A DNA stretch of 64,000 nt from Morella rubra (Eukaryota > Streptophyta > Magnoliopsida > Fagales > Myricaceae). Below are positions 35,901-48,468 of the stretch, piece by piece. The first letter of the stretch is position 1, and each line of letters begins with the position of its first letter. The notes below the pieces were generated by a model, which saw only the letters and a list, made by a program, of their open reading frames with translations, was not told where the DNA came from and ran no database searches. Both the position numbers and the translations under genes were made by a program. The stretch is from the NCBI GenBank assembly GCA_003952965.2, contig CM025850.1:4969143-5033142 (forward strand), given 5' to 3'.

Positions 35901-38900
35901 TCCTCATTTGCTGTTCTTCGAAACTTTTTATTTTCTTCAATGCTGACCAATCTGCCACCAAACCTACAATTTGGGGGAAGCAGAAGGTAAAAATAACACT
36001 ATCAACATTGATCTATCGGCACAAGAGAAACGTGGATAAACTTACTGTGACCCTTCAATATATGGCTCTCCTTCTTTTTGGAACTCATTAGCTGTATCTT
36101 GCCAACCATCATCTATAATCAAAAATCTTGCTGGAGTACCTCCCTCGGACAAACTGGGACATATAGAATTACTTAAAAATAAATTCCAATAATCCATGGG
36201 GCTAAAGAGAGGAGGAGGAGGAGGGGGGAGGGCTCCACTGATGAGGACAAACAAAAAAGGAAAAGGATAAAAAGAAGAAGAAGGCAATCAAAGTGGGGAC
36301 AGAGTGACTTGTAGACTAGAATGCCAATTCCCAAATCACCTATGGTGAGTTGTCCTACTGTATGTGAATAACAAAAGATGCCCCATCACTGATACATCTC
36401 AAATCTCACATGTGAGACATGATCTAATTAGGAGCTCCATCTATATGATACCACATGGGATAGAGATCCTTTCCAATTTGTTGACTGAATTGGATAGTCT
36501 ATTTCGGAGAGAGAAAGATGCAACATGTGGGGCTTACAAGGTTCAATGTTGCCCGTAATAGTTACTAGGCAGGGTGAACTCTACAACATTCAATGTATGC
36601 TGTGTCTTTCTCTCTCCGAATTAGATCTTCCAATTCGGTCACCAAATTGTAGGGCTAAATATGAGTGAAACATGAGTGTCGCTTTTTTGCTTGATTTCTC
36701 CCTTCAAGTCCTGTAACATGTGTATATAAGAGGCTTAATTCCTAGATGATATTCCTGACAAAGACGATTGAATTACTTACAAATCAATCATCCCCCTTAA
36801 ATTGTCCAGGTTTCTAGTTGTCAACAATTACTACATTATTACTCAATCCCTCACTGATTGCATAGGTGCTGTTATTATATCCATAAATTTTCTTAATCTT
36901 GGTTAAGGTCCCTGACAATTTAAGTCTACTATCCTGGCATACCAAGATTCAATATAGATCTCATGTTGTAAATCATTTTCAAACCCTGTACTGGAAAGAG
37001 ATGTATGAGAAACTAGATTGACCTTTTAAGGCCATCTCTGATTCCTTGAGGATTAACTTTAGTGTAGAAGGCGTCCCAGGTGCACCAACCAAACCAGTCT
37101 AACATTCCAGGCATCTGCATCATCAAATAATATGTTGTTCAGTTCAGGTTGCTTATTTTCTTTTATTATTTCTTGTAAACACAAGTTTACTAAATCCTGA
37201 GACAAAATTTAGTTGGCCTGCTACACAAAATTGGTTGGTTGACTTGCCTGTTTGGTTTCCCTTAGTGTAAAGGTTCCAAACTGCTTCTCCAAAATCCTGC
37301 ATATATATCAGTTGTGCTTATTACGATAGAAACCATAAATTAGTATCTGGATACAAAATAGATTAGGGATATCCAAGCAGCAAGCTTAATATTCATGATT
37401 TCATATGGTTTATATCTCCATCTGCTTCTTCCATGCTATGAAGCTAACATAAATCAGAGAAATTTACTTAAAGTTTAACCATAAATCAGAGAGCTGACCT
37501 ACTTCATAGATTCGTTGATCAGATCAAATGGATGGTTTCCATAATTCACAAAAACTGCTCTGAGCGATTCTGAGGTAACTGTAGCTGGGTCACCTGTCAA
37601 AAGACACATGAAGTTAAAATAATTAGACTAAAGGAACAAGAGAAACATAAAAACACAATCAGTAATTAGGAACACATTGGTTATCTTTTCTTTAGTCTTC
37701 TGTTAGAAGGAACAACACCTTCATGCTTGTCAACCTTCACAACTAACGTACTATGGCTGCATAGTGCCTTATTCAGTTCCTACTGAGTGAAAACCCCTTA
37801 ACCTGGCTCTTGAATTGGATGGTCCAATAACAGGTTGTACAAGTTCCCTTTAACATGTCAAGAATGATGTACTGGATAAGTCAGAGTTACCAAGTAGTAT
37901 CAATATCTCATTGAATACAGTTATTGAGATAATTATTCAGCATCATTTAGCAATGAAAGCTAGGGTGGCAGAGAATTTTCTACCAGATTGCCTCTATGCA
38001 TTATCGCAATATGATTGAATTATATATACATATAAATATATATATCGTAGACCAAACTTTAAAATCCTACCACTTTCAACGCAGAATTGGAGTTCATTTG
38101 ATGAATTCCCCTGCAAGCTGCTTCTAAATTCACCATCAAGCACAGGCAAGAAAATAATATAAGAAGTTTTTTCATCAGATGCATCAATCTCCGGTCCTTC
38201 CCTTGCCTCCAGGAGCAACATCTGAGTTTCAATTGGAATGTCACTTCCTGAAGTCCCAACTCGTGGAATCATCCAGCACATTTTAAATCTGAATAGACAC
38301 ATTAACCTGACATCCCTGCATCACAAAAACATCACTAGGATTTTTAGTAAATGTGTGTAATTGGATCTTAAAACGAAATGATTGCATATTGCAAGAGGCA
38401 TTTCCAGAGGCAAACACGATATACTAATGATTCATGGAAAAAAAAAAGTAGGGATGAAATTATTTTTTTCCGCCACAGGTGTGAATAAACTTTCTGAAGC
38501 AGTGATTGCTAGGAAGTATGGTTGTGGAGTCAACTGAAATAGAGAAACTTAGCAAAAATTTGAAAGACCATCCGAAGAATGTTTTGAAAAATTGAAGTAC
38601 AAGAAGGGGACCAGTCTTCGAATGCCACAAGCAGTAGTTCAGTAACCATATGTATGAACTGATGTGATAAACACTTTGAATGTGAAATTGATGCTTATCA
38701 TGGACATAGCTAGCTTAGCTTCACTTGATGTTACTTCTTCCCGTTATAGCAGACAAGTAAAGTTGATCACATTCCACATACCCAACTCCGCCCCGTTTCC
38801 TCTTGCACAAAAGTTTTCGACAGCTGGCGGAGTCTTAAATTGCCAAGCTACGAGACAGAAATTACCCCACCTCTAAATCGCCCCCACATTAAATTTGAAA

Positions 38901-39328
38901 CATGATATCCTAGCTTTAACTTATACTAAATTGTGCAACATAGCTTTAACTGAGATGTTAAAAGGCTTGTACAACGTAGGGAGAAAAGAATAGCAAGCAT
39001 ACTCGATGACTCCAAGCTTGAAAACCAGTCGTGAACTGGCATCAGTGGAGGTGGCACCCACAAATGCAGATGAATCCCTCAATGGCGTCACTACCACATT
39101 GTCAGGCACACCAGTCAATGCATCCTTACCGTTGATACGGAGTGTGCCATCTTTAAGGACGGGCTTTGCATTGAGAAACATAGATTGTCTGAACGCCTGA
39201 AATCGACTGATTCGGCGGCCCCCATGAGAGAGAATCCTCGAGCTTGAAGCCAAGAACGAGCAGAATCGTTGGCCAGAGTTGGGTTGCAGAAACTGCGTAG
39301 GTGGAGGTAACATGGCGGCGTGAATCAT
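32979..39328 (-). CDS. Galactinol-sucrose galactosyltransferase / raffinose-synthase family enzyme (GH36)
   Basis: Fourteen exons: 39003-39328, 38071-38315, 37503-37593, 37248-37296, 37023-37114, 36046-36153, 35835-35963, 35174-35584, 34391-34532, 34242-34309, 33848-33982, 33552-33766, 33339-33427, 32979-33260. Phases agree; the product is 793 residues. Family marks: [47 protein letters not shown] (likely nucleophile Asp near 432), RASDDYYP (likely acid/base near 495), DKPGQHDF and GRPTRDGLF. The family (RFS1/2/6, SIP1/DIN10-like) transfers galactose from galactinol or hydrolyses raffinose-type sugars; the exact member cannot be fixed here. The intron after exon 4 begins with GC (cag|gcaagt), a known minor class. 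The N-terminus has about 45 extra residues rich in Ser, Arg and Phe before the usual start, possibly a plastid transit peptide. The start is the ATG at 39328; a later Met ([10 protein letters not shown]) is the alternative. Confidence 0.9.
36474..36651. repeat. Inverted repeat inside a galactosyltransferase intron
   Basis: The arms caatttgttgactgaattgg...cggagagagaaaga (36474-36518) and their imperfect reverse complement (36605-36650) are separated by about 90 bp. They would form a long hairpin in the transcript. Probably the core of a MITE-like insertion occupying part of 36300-36730. Confidence 0.6.
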
Positions 39329-40754
39329 GGTGGAAGCGCTGGAAGCGTTTCCCCACAGTCCACACACAGAGCACTCTTTGAATTGCGAAATTGACCGTTA
39401 GGAAAACCGTTATAACATCTAAGGCAGGAACTGTAGAAGTGTATGTGATATTGGTTGGTTCCTAGTTGATATGAGAGAGACATGAGAGATGATGGGATCA
39501 GGCTAGCCCGCCTTTGCTTACAGACCACATTTTTTTTGTTTTCATTTACCTCTCTTGTCACTTTCAGTCTTTTAGGCACATTAAAAAAACACCCTCTAGT
39601 CCTATTTCATTTAGAACCTCTAAATTGCTTCCAAGTTTAAGGTTTTAGGTTGGATATTAGCAGATGTTTTCTTAAGACCATTTTTTGGGAATTTACATTG
39701 GTCTAGAATATTCAGGATCGAAGCTTCTTCTTTTTTGTATTAGTCTAATGCATGTTTAGGACGGACCTTAGAGAAGATGGGGAGCATAATGCGACTGTAT
39801 GAGAGCGCACGTTAAACCTCATACATGAATATGGTTTTCCCCTACACACATAATTTAAATCGCGGAGGACTAAGCTTGAATCTCCCGTATCCAAGCCAAT
39901 TTATCCACACCCCAACAGAATGTCGAATAAAAGATTTTGTGCAAAAGTGAAACATTTTCATCTTGTATCGGTTATCAACTTCAAGGTTTTTATTGTACTC
40001 AGTAATTCCTTAAATATTTTTTTTGGAAAAAATACACTTTTCACTCACGAACTACCGAGGTAGTGAATATTGCTGATAGGTGGACGGTTCCCCCACCCCA
40101 CACTACACATTATCAAACATTTAAACACCACAATCATTTAAATAATAATTTCAACACAAAATACAAATGTGGGCAAGGGCAGGGTATTTTATTGAAAATT
40201 TGATAAAGGGTGCGTAAAAAGGTAGGAGTTGGTGCAAATTTTGTAGTTTAGGGTGGTTTTGTGTGTGTTCTTGGGTGGTTTAATTTTAGTTTTTGATTTT
40301 TTTGGTAGTTTTTGTTTTTTTTTTGTCTCAAAAGTATTAATATATAACAACGAGCGCTGATTTTTCTTTTAAAATTGCCAAATAGTAACAAGATCCCCCG
40401 ACTTGATAAGGCGTTATAGCTGTCTTATTACCCCTTTTGAATTGTTTATTCTCCCCAGCACATTGAATTTGAAAAGTCTTTCTAAAGGCAGGGAATGTAG
40501 CCCCGACAAACCACTAGTTGCCGTTGTTACAAGATCCAGATCTTTTCAATGTTCTTAAGCACCCGTCCAATAACCTTGATTTTCAAATCAATGCGTAAAC
40601 TGTATGGTGCAGATAGGAACTGGGGACGGATTTTGGTAGAAAGAGAAAATGAAAAACCCCATCAATTAACTTGTCCAAGCACTGTATTCCTGTTCCGAGC
40701 CTAAGGATTTGGACCAAAAACTAAATGATGTGTAATCCAAGGGATATTGTTCTG
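39329..40754. other. Intergenic: galactosyltransferase promoter and subtilase 3' region
   Basis: The first few hundred bases hold the galactosyltransferase 5' flank. 39600-40500 is AT-rich with T-runs. No gene is seen. Confidence 0.5.
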
Positions 40755-43700
40755 CTAATAACCAGAGGCTTCATCCAAATTCTTAACACTTCCTGCTAAT
40801 GTCATCTTAGGGTGAGCAGCAGCAACTACTATTGGACTCCTTACGTAGTGCTTGCCATCAGACCAAGTAAGTCCTCCGAATACGTAGTCTTTAGCAACGT
40901 CATGTTTCTTGGCTTCCAGGGTCAGCTCAAAGCTCTTCTCTTCTCCAACATTCTCAAACTTCAAGAGATGAGGCTCAACATGAACCGAAATCCCAGATGG
41001 TTCTCGGATACGAGCTGCATAGGTGCCCGGAGAACCAACGTTCTTCAACTTCCGAGTCACAGTAACAGAACCAGAGAGTGCAGGGACTGTTATTGATGGA
41101 TAGTTGAAATTCATAAGATTGGCCGACTTGGGACATTCATAGGGAGACTCAGAGAAGAGTCCAATTTTGGTCTTGTCATAGCCAAGAGCGCAAAGAAAGT
41201 CCAAATAATCATTGGCGGTCAAGTCATAGACCAATCCGGGGTCCATGGCGCGGTTGGGTCGTATGTGGCCAGCACCATGCTCGAACGGCGTTGCCTTGAC
41301 GAAGGAAGCATTGAGCATTGATCTGAAAGTGTTATCCCTTGTTTTCGCTGCAAGAGGGATCCGGAAAGAGAAAGGTTAAGGGTGTAAGCTAGCTATAGTT
41401 ACACAAATTACCATGCACTTTTGGTTAAGGTTTGGAAAAAGAAAAAAGCAAACCACAAGAAACAGGGAAATTCTGAATGGGGAGGTCTTAACCAGTCGTT
41501 GTGATTGCGGATCTAATTGCAGCAGGGCTCCAGCCAGGATGAAGTGTCTTAAGAAGGCCAGCAACTCCAGCAACATGAGGGCAAGACATAGATGTTCCAG
41601 ACATAATGTTAAAAGGAACTCTACGCTTATCAAAAGGTTCTTCTGTCGGACTTGTTGCTCCCGTGTAGCCAGCTATGATATTCACTCCAGGAGCAGTGAC
41701 ATCAGGCTGCGCCATTTAGAGAACGTTTGAAATGAAAAACCACAGATACACAGATAGTGTCTTTCTCCATGTACAACCCTTCAATCATTCCTTTCACTTC
41801 TTTTGTTTCTCTATGTCATTCCTTTCACTTCAGAAAGAAACTTTAAAAAGTCCCTGGTCTCATATCAAAAATTGCAGTAGAGCGCAAATCTTAAAATGTA
41901 ATTGAGGCGATGGCCTTGGTTACTTGGTGTTAAAATGAGACGAAAAAAATATTCAGCAATATCCAATTAGTTTGTACGAATATTCCTATTCATTGTCTCA
42001 TCCCAAAACAACGCAAAAGAATCAACGTACGTGGAAAACACTTGATGTTGGATTCATTGACTAACCTTGAGAATCTCTGGCGTAAGCATGTTAGGTCCTT
42101 TGGATGAGAATGCGGCCATAAATGGAGAAGGCTTTACAGAAAGTTGTGTTGTTGGAGCCGTGATAAATCCCAATGGGTCGCTGTAAATCCATTAAGTTTA
42201 TGAGGAAATTGAAAAACAAAAAAGGTTGGTTGGTTGGTTGAAGAGAAACGTAGCAGAATTGATGCAGGCAAAGACTAGAGAGAGAGAGAGAGAGATACTC
42301 GGTAGAATTGATGTAGGCCATGACAGCAGTTCCAGCTTTATAGTTAATATGTGACGCTGGTAGCACGTGAGGATCGGCCAAAATGTCATTCCCATTCGGC
42401 TTATCATTGCAAAGAATCATCCCAACTGCACCAGCAAGAGCCGCTTGTTCGCCCTTTTCCACTCTACCGCTTTCCCCCCGCAGACAGGCCAAAATTTTAC
42501 CCTTCACCTTTTCTGGTTCCAGCGTTCCTGTCAAACAGAGCATACTGCATGGGACAAACACAGTAAAACAAATGAGACAGACAAGTAATACTTCAGCAAA
42601 TAGGATGTCGCTATGCAAGCTTCATTTGACGCTTTTTATCTGAAGTTTTAAGAGAAGAGCTGTGAAAATAGTTTGTTCTTACGCATCTTCAGCGGATGCA
42701 TTAGCAGCTTTAGCCTGTTCACCACTAATAAGCGAGTAGAATCGGTCTTCTGGCAAAGCTCTTGATAGGCTTTCTCCCTAGGATTAAAGAAGTACAAAAA
42801 TTCCAAAACAAGTTGGAGAAATCAAAGAGCCAAGCTATTTTTTTGAAAAAAGAAAAAGGAGGAAAAACGGCTTGATGCACATGAAGTTTAACCTTGAATC
42901 TCAGCCCATTCTGGAGTTCTACAAAAGCTTGGAACTCTCGATCCAATGTGCTTGCTCCAACAGTTACCATCCAAGGTGAAACATTTGTGACAGATCCTGG
43001 GGTTGGCCCAGCATTTCCGGCCGAGCATGCCATAACAATGCCTTCTTTAACAGCATGGAATGCCCCGATTGACATGCCGTCTTCAAAGTAATTTGACACA
43101 GAATCTTTACCGACCGATACGGAAATCACATCAACACCATCATGTATGGCCATGTCAAAGCCTGCTAGTATATCAGCGTCATAGCATCCACCAGTGTCAT
43201 TAATTGGTGGCCAGCAGACCTTGTAGGCAGCAACTCGGGCACTTGGAGAACCGCCTTTGGCAGTTCCATTACCCAAACCAAACACGTTTGCACCGGGGAC
43301 AAAATTCCCTCCTGCTGTTGATAACGTGTGAGAACCATGACCTTCATGGTCAAGTGCAGTTTCATAAGAAGAGTTGAGTTGCCCATTAACGGAAGCAAAG
43401 CCTTTGTTGAAGTACCTGGCGCCAATTAGCTTCCTGCAATAATCATCCCAAAAACAGAGAACTAGTAAATGCAAGATTTTCCTTGTTTGTTCAGCGGTAT
43501 TTGCGTAGCATCAGAACAATGGTCGTATAGTACAACTTTTCCATTGAAGAAGGAAACAGACGGTTTTGAAGAAAACTATTGATTGCGAGCCAGACAGTCA
43601 ATTGTTTGCCAAATAGTCTTATGCCAATATGACATAGCATGAAGAAAAATCAGAAGTTGCCCACTACAGATGGAATGAACAATTAAAGTAGAGCAAACCT

Positions 43701-45558
43701 GTTGCAAGAGAATCCATGGGTTGTATGATTTTGGCAGATTCCTTTCCACTTTGAGGGGATGGGACCAAAACCTTTGTCGCTGAAGCTCTCTAATTTGGGC
43801 CAGACACCTAGTATACCATATCTGAATTAGAATCATGAATTTAAAGATATACTTCACGTGCGCATGACACAAGGAAGAAGAACTTCATGAGCTAGCCATA
43901 TCCAGGATTTATTACATGCACCAGTTGACTAAAAGCTTGAATGGAAACTTAATTACCAGTATCAAGATTCGCAATGATTGTGTCTTCACCAAATCTGGCC
44001 TCTTTCCACAAGGAATTTCGGTGATCCACACCCCCTTTATCCATTGCCATAAATTCCCAGGAATGAGTTGTGTGTAATTTTCTTCTTTGGTTTAAGAAAA
44101 CTGACACAACTTTTGGGTGCACTGCAAAACGCCATTTAAAATATACATCACTAACACGACCAATTCTAAACAAATTGACAACGTTCCATATGTTCTGCAG
44201 TCTTACTCGCGATTTCAGCGGCCTCTTCCTCTTCGAGGTAGGCAGCAAAACCATTAATATGCCTGTTGTATGAGTAGACAATTGAGTCTTTGGCCATCTC
44301 GTAGCTGAAATGGAAGTAAATCAAATAAATTAATATATAATACAAACAAGAAACAAAAGATCATAAACGTCGTACAAGATGCCAAGTTGCATACCTCTCC
44401 AAGAATGATCCAAGCAAGTCATAATGGGAATCCGCCACACGATCGAGATCAGCTGCAGAGACGTCTGGACCGTGTGCATGGGATCCTAAGTACACTATAT
44501 GCAACTGTTGCAGAATAACGAAGAAGAGAGAGGAACATCACTTTTTAGGCTTTTAGACATATACTTACATAAAAATAGATCCAAGCAACTAAAGTTGTCA
44601 TATTTAATCTTAAAATTATGCATCAAGGTTCATGCCGTCATAGGATCGGATGATTGAAAACCATCAATATTGTGTCAAGCTGCATATTTCAAGATTGATG
44701 CATTTTGATAGTTTTGACTCTAAATGTGAAGACTTGGTAATAATTTAGACCTCTTTTTTGGTATTATTTTTCTTTTAAGCCAAGATAAGAACATGCATAG
44801 CTGCTTATAACATCGGTAACTATGGATGGAGGGAGTTACAACTAAGGGGGCTTGTAAATTTTGTTTTTGTTTTTGTTTTGTAATCAAGACAAGAGGTTCT
44901 TCATTCTTGCTCAAAAGACACATCATCAGGGGATAAATCCCTACAAATAACCAGTTCAAATCAGTTTGCTCAATTACATAGGAGTCTCCTGAAATAAATT
45001 CAGAGGCGGCCAACAAGCGAGACAATGCGCAACATTGTTTGCACCCCTCTTGGTGTGCTAACACTTCCAAAAAATCAACTTCTGGAGGAGCCCGTGAATT
45101 TCATGAATGGCATTGTGGATACGCCAGTTGATCATCCTTGGGAATTCCTTGATAGCGTCCATCACTGTGAGCGAGTGTAAATTGCTAAGTGGGTGACACT
45201 ACTAATCGTGCTGGGAATATAGATGTGAATACTCTGCCCTTTTACCTTTTTTTACATTTTCATATGAGTAGTTTATAGGTTAAAGTGAAGATTTTCCTAA
45301 TTAAAAAAAAAAAAAAAACAGAGATTGCTGTATGTCCATGCAGAAAAAGCAAGAAGACATCTTGAAGAGGGGCAGAGGTAAACTGACATCTGAGGTAAAT
45401 ATTGAAAAAAAGAATGAGATATCAACTCATTCTCATTTGAAGTAAACATTGAAATCGATCTGGATAATGCCTACCTTTCGTGTTGCAAAAGCAGGTGCTT
45501 GGAACATAGAAAAAATGACAAACAGAAGGAAGAAAACGGAAAGCTTAGGAAACAACAT
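40755..45558 (-). CDS. SBT5.4: Subtilisin-like protease SBT5.4
   Basis: Eleven exons: 45475-45558, 44395-44504, 44207-44304, 43957-44121, 43699-43807, 42893-43433, 42683-42777, 42299-42544, 42066-42180, 41493-41706, 40755-41347. All GT-AG with matching phases; 789 residues. Exon 1 encodes a signal peptide ([25 protein letters not shown]). An I9 inhibitor prodomain follows, ending [10 protein letters not shown]. The peptidase S8 domain has the catalytic Asp in ANLDTG (about 151), His in DHEGHGSHT (about 221), oxyanion Asn in CSAGNAGP (about 329) and Ser in SGTSMSCPH (about 560), with a PA insert and an fn3-like tail ([12 protein letters not shown]). The closest match I know is Arabidopsis SBT5.4 (for example [17 protein letters not shown] and [11 protein letters not shown] stretches). 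It would be secreted to the cell wall and process or degrade proteins. The C-terminus runs about 18 residues past the usual RSPIVV end. Confidence 0.92.
42275..42296. repeat. GA microsatellite in a subtilase intron
   Basis: A run of (ag) repeats, about ten units, next to the donor of exon 8. It could affect splicing if its length varies. Confidence 0.8.
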
Positions 45559-45649
45559 TTTGCTTATCCCTGTTAGCATCATATCCAATACAACAAACGA
45601 TATTGAAAGAGCAATGCAGATTGCAGAGGCAAGAGGCTCTGTTCCTGAG

Positions 45650-45659
45650 AATTTATAAT
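45650..45659 (-). promoter_or_regulatory. Possible TATA box of SBT5.4
   Basis: The minus strand reads gattataaat about 95 bp before the ATG. Position and sequence fit a TATA box, but the local AT content makes chance matches likely. Confidence 0.3.
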
Positions 45660-46097
45660 CGAGAAGTGAGAAGCAGAGTCCTGAGCGGGGAAGATAGTCC
45701 CTATAATGGTAAGACTCCGGACGTATAGTTATAGAAAAATATCAAGCCCTTTATGCTAACATCAATTGGGTCAGATTCAAATGAAAAATAGATGGAAACC
45801 AGAAAAAAGAAACTACTTGATGGGGGAGCTATATCGGGGAACATTGACGTGAATCTTTCCTTCTTTAGCAAACGCCAATTAGATAATAACTTAATCGTCA
45901 CAATCCAAGAGATCAGCCAACTTTTGGTGCAGCCATCTTTATACCAACAGTTCATTACTCTCACAAGCTACAGTTGGGCATTCTTGATACGAGTAAATTA
46001 GCGGGCTCAAGCACTGAGAGGCAGATCCCTCTGATTCATTTTTTTTTATTTACCTTATAACATATAAAATGACGTGTTTTTTCGTTAAAAAGAAAGG
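45660..46097. other. Spacer upstream of SBT5.4
   Basis: No gene is seen; probably distal promoter sequence. Confidence 0.4.
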
Positions 46098-46282
46098 CTT
46101 AATTACATCAAGCCTTCTAAAGTATACGAAATTTATAAATAAGCCTTTGAGGTAACGTTTTCAATTGATAGACTTATGAGATAGAGTTTAAGTCAAATCG
46201 AGGCCTTGACATCTATTTCTTGACATCAATGCCATATTTGCGCCAGGTATTTGTAGGGGGAGAACGACGTCGTCTCATTAAG

Positions 46283-46314
<32 letters not shown>

Positions 46315-46564
46315 CAGGCGCAGTGAGCTGACAGACATCTAGATGTAGAGTGGATGTTTTAATTGGGCAAGTGATACTTTTTGATTTGCTATGACATGGA
46401 TTTTAAAGTCTTGTTAGCAATGATCGTTAACAGGACTGATAAGAAATAGATGGAGGGGTTTTAGTTTGACTTAAACTCTACTCCAGGTGTCTACTTATTG
46501 AAAACGTTACCTCAAAGCTCATTTGCAACTTTTCGTATATCTCAGGAGCTTGGGTGCAATTAAG
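46098..46564. mobile_element. MITE with long terminal inverted repeats
   Basis: A 467-bp non-coding element whose two ends are inverted copies over roughly 125 bp. The left end starts cttaattacatcaagcc and the right end, reversed, starts cttaattgcacccaagc. The strongest block is tttgaggtaacgttttcaat. The centre holds a run of about 30 T. The long arms suggest a Mutator-type MITE, but I could not see a clear target duplication. Confidence 0.75.
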
Positions 46565-47994
46565 TAAAAAATAAACAATATTATTTTATTTGGGAGTTTA
46601 AAAAAAAAAGAAAAAAAAAAAGTTGCGGTTTGAAAACTGAGGTTTGAAAAAAAACTTAGATACTAGGCGCAAAAATAGATGGCGAGATGTCGTGCTCGGA
46701 CTTTTAGCATAATATGCATATTGCTCATGCTCTTTTGTTTGTGATTAGTAGGCCCTTCTAAGTGGGCCAGGCCCATCATCTCCCTCCTCATCCCGACTCT
46801 CTCTTTTTTTGTGTTTTTTTCTCTTTGTTTTTTTTTTTCTATCTCTATAGCATCAATTTTCGGTAGGTGGCGCGTGGCAGTAACCATCCACCGCCCTGGC
46901 AAAACCGTTAGCGTTACTGCCAAAAACAGCGGTAAAGAAGAGAGGAATAACTTACTCCGCCATTTTACGCGTGACAAGCAGAATTTTTCATCAATTCCAC
47001 TTAAGCTTTTCTGTAAATTTCGTTTGCCTCTTATACATACAATGTTACGAAAATATATGCAAAACAAACACAAAACTCGGATCAATTTCTAGTTAGGATG
47101 GAGCTTGGAGGAACGTGACCAAGATTCTTCAAAAAAATTTACATACACTGAAAATGATAAAACGCTAATTGAATTATAGCAATGCTAGATCTTTCAAACT
47201 TAGATGGTAATAATAAATTGATTTTAAGAATCATAGGCAGTACAATCCTTTAAGAGTGTTTAAAAAATCGCAATCCCGAATTCTCAGTTGATTATTGAAA
47301 GACTTCATACAAACTGAATTCCGTGAATCAATCTTAATTCATTATGATTTGAGAAAGAAAAAAATTCCCACTTGTTCTTTTTTTTTTTGTTCCAACGATG
47401 CATCTTTAATAGATATGCCTTTTGACCCATAAACATTCTAGAAATGGTGAAACTTTGGTGCTTCCTGTAAAAGGCTGGAAGAACATGAATACAGCTACTG
47501 TATGATCATCGATCGATACGTTATCAGAAGGAATATACGGTTTATTTGGAAAGCAGGTTGGTTTTTACTTTTAGATTAAATTCGAATCTGTCCTTAATTA
47601 GTAAAATAATTCCTTCTTAATACAGCTATAACTAATACAGCTCCGGACCCCTTTTGCATTGCCTCAATGCGAATTAGGAGCTCGGCGCCGTGCAAACCTA
47701 TCTCCCAGTTTTTTTTATATAAATTATTTTCGGTTACAAACAACATTAAGTAGCTATATAAATTATTTGTGCTAGTTTTGGTTAACAGCTAGCTGTAAAC
47801 ATTTGTCGAGAAAAAGCAATATTAATTATCTGGGAATTAGGATTTAGTGTTTTACTCCATAATTGTTGTAAAATATAAGGGATTATTTGAAATGCGGCAT
47901 TTACTATATACTTTAAGCAATACATTAAAGATGCTTGGCAATAAAAGCCTTGCCGTAGTCCGTTTAGCATATACATGTCGCTTCCTTTCCCTTT
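46565..47994. other. Intergenic spacer
   Basis: No gene is seen. The open frames near 46663-47092 have no recognisable domains and overlap one another on opposite strands. Confidence 0.4.
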
Positions 47995-48180
47995 AATTAA
48001 GATACGTTTCGGTTTATTTAGAATTTTAAGGTTATTGTGAATTTTAAAATTTTAAAATTAAATATATTTTTTAACATTAATTAAAAATAATTTTTACACA
48101 TATATTAATAAAATTTAACATCATCTAAAATTTAAAATATTTAAAATTCTAAAAATTTTACCAAGGAACATCTCTGAAAT
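47995..48180. mobile_element. MITE-like AT-rich element, copy 2
   Basis: Contains the reverse complement of the 5470-5640 core (attaataaaatttaacatcatctaaaa). Both ends are aaaatttta-rich and roughly inverted (gaattttaaggtt at the left, tttaaaattctaaaaatttta at the right). It lies about 290 bp before the start of the broken gene at 48469. Confidence 0.45.
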
Positions 48181-48468
48181 TTTGGAATCTTACGGGATTG
48201 CGTTCTTTAATTATGAGCTAGTTTTCAAACGCTGAGTTATCAAAAAAAAGGAAAAATAAATTTTTTTTTTCTACGCAAAAGGAAAAATAATTCTAACGAA
48301 CACGGTCGGTTCTCAATACGGCGATAGAAAGATCCGATCCAACCAGCCCCGCGGTGTCATACGAAATCCCTCTTTCCGTCTCCCTCTCTCGCGCTCGCTG
48401 GCGTTAAAAGTCCGAGAGTTAAGACACGAGAAACGACTGTCTGTCAGTCTCTCTGGTCTTCGGTGCTA
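48181..48468 (+). promoter_or_regulatory. Former promoter and leader of the broken gene at 48469
   Basis: A ctctctctcgcgctcgctgg pyrimidine-rich leader (48380-48460) precedes the ATG at 48469, as expected of an active plant promoter. It may still be transcribed. Confidence 0.35.

Noticed and set aside
46663..47092. Overlapping 93- and 140-codon frames on opposite strands
   Set aside because: No recognisable domain, no splice or promoter support, low-complexity Lys/Arg and Phe/Ser content.
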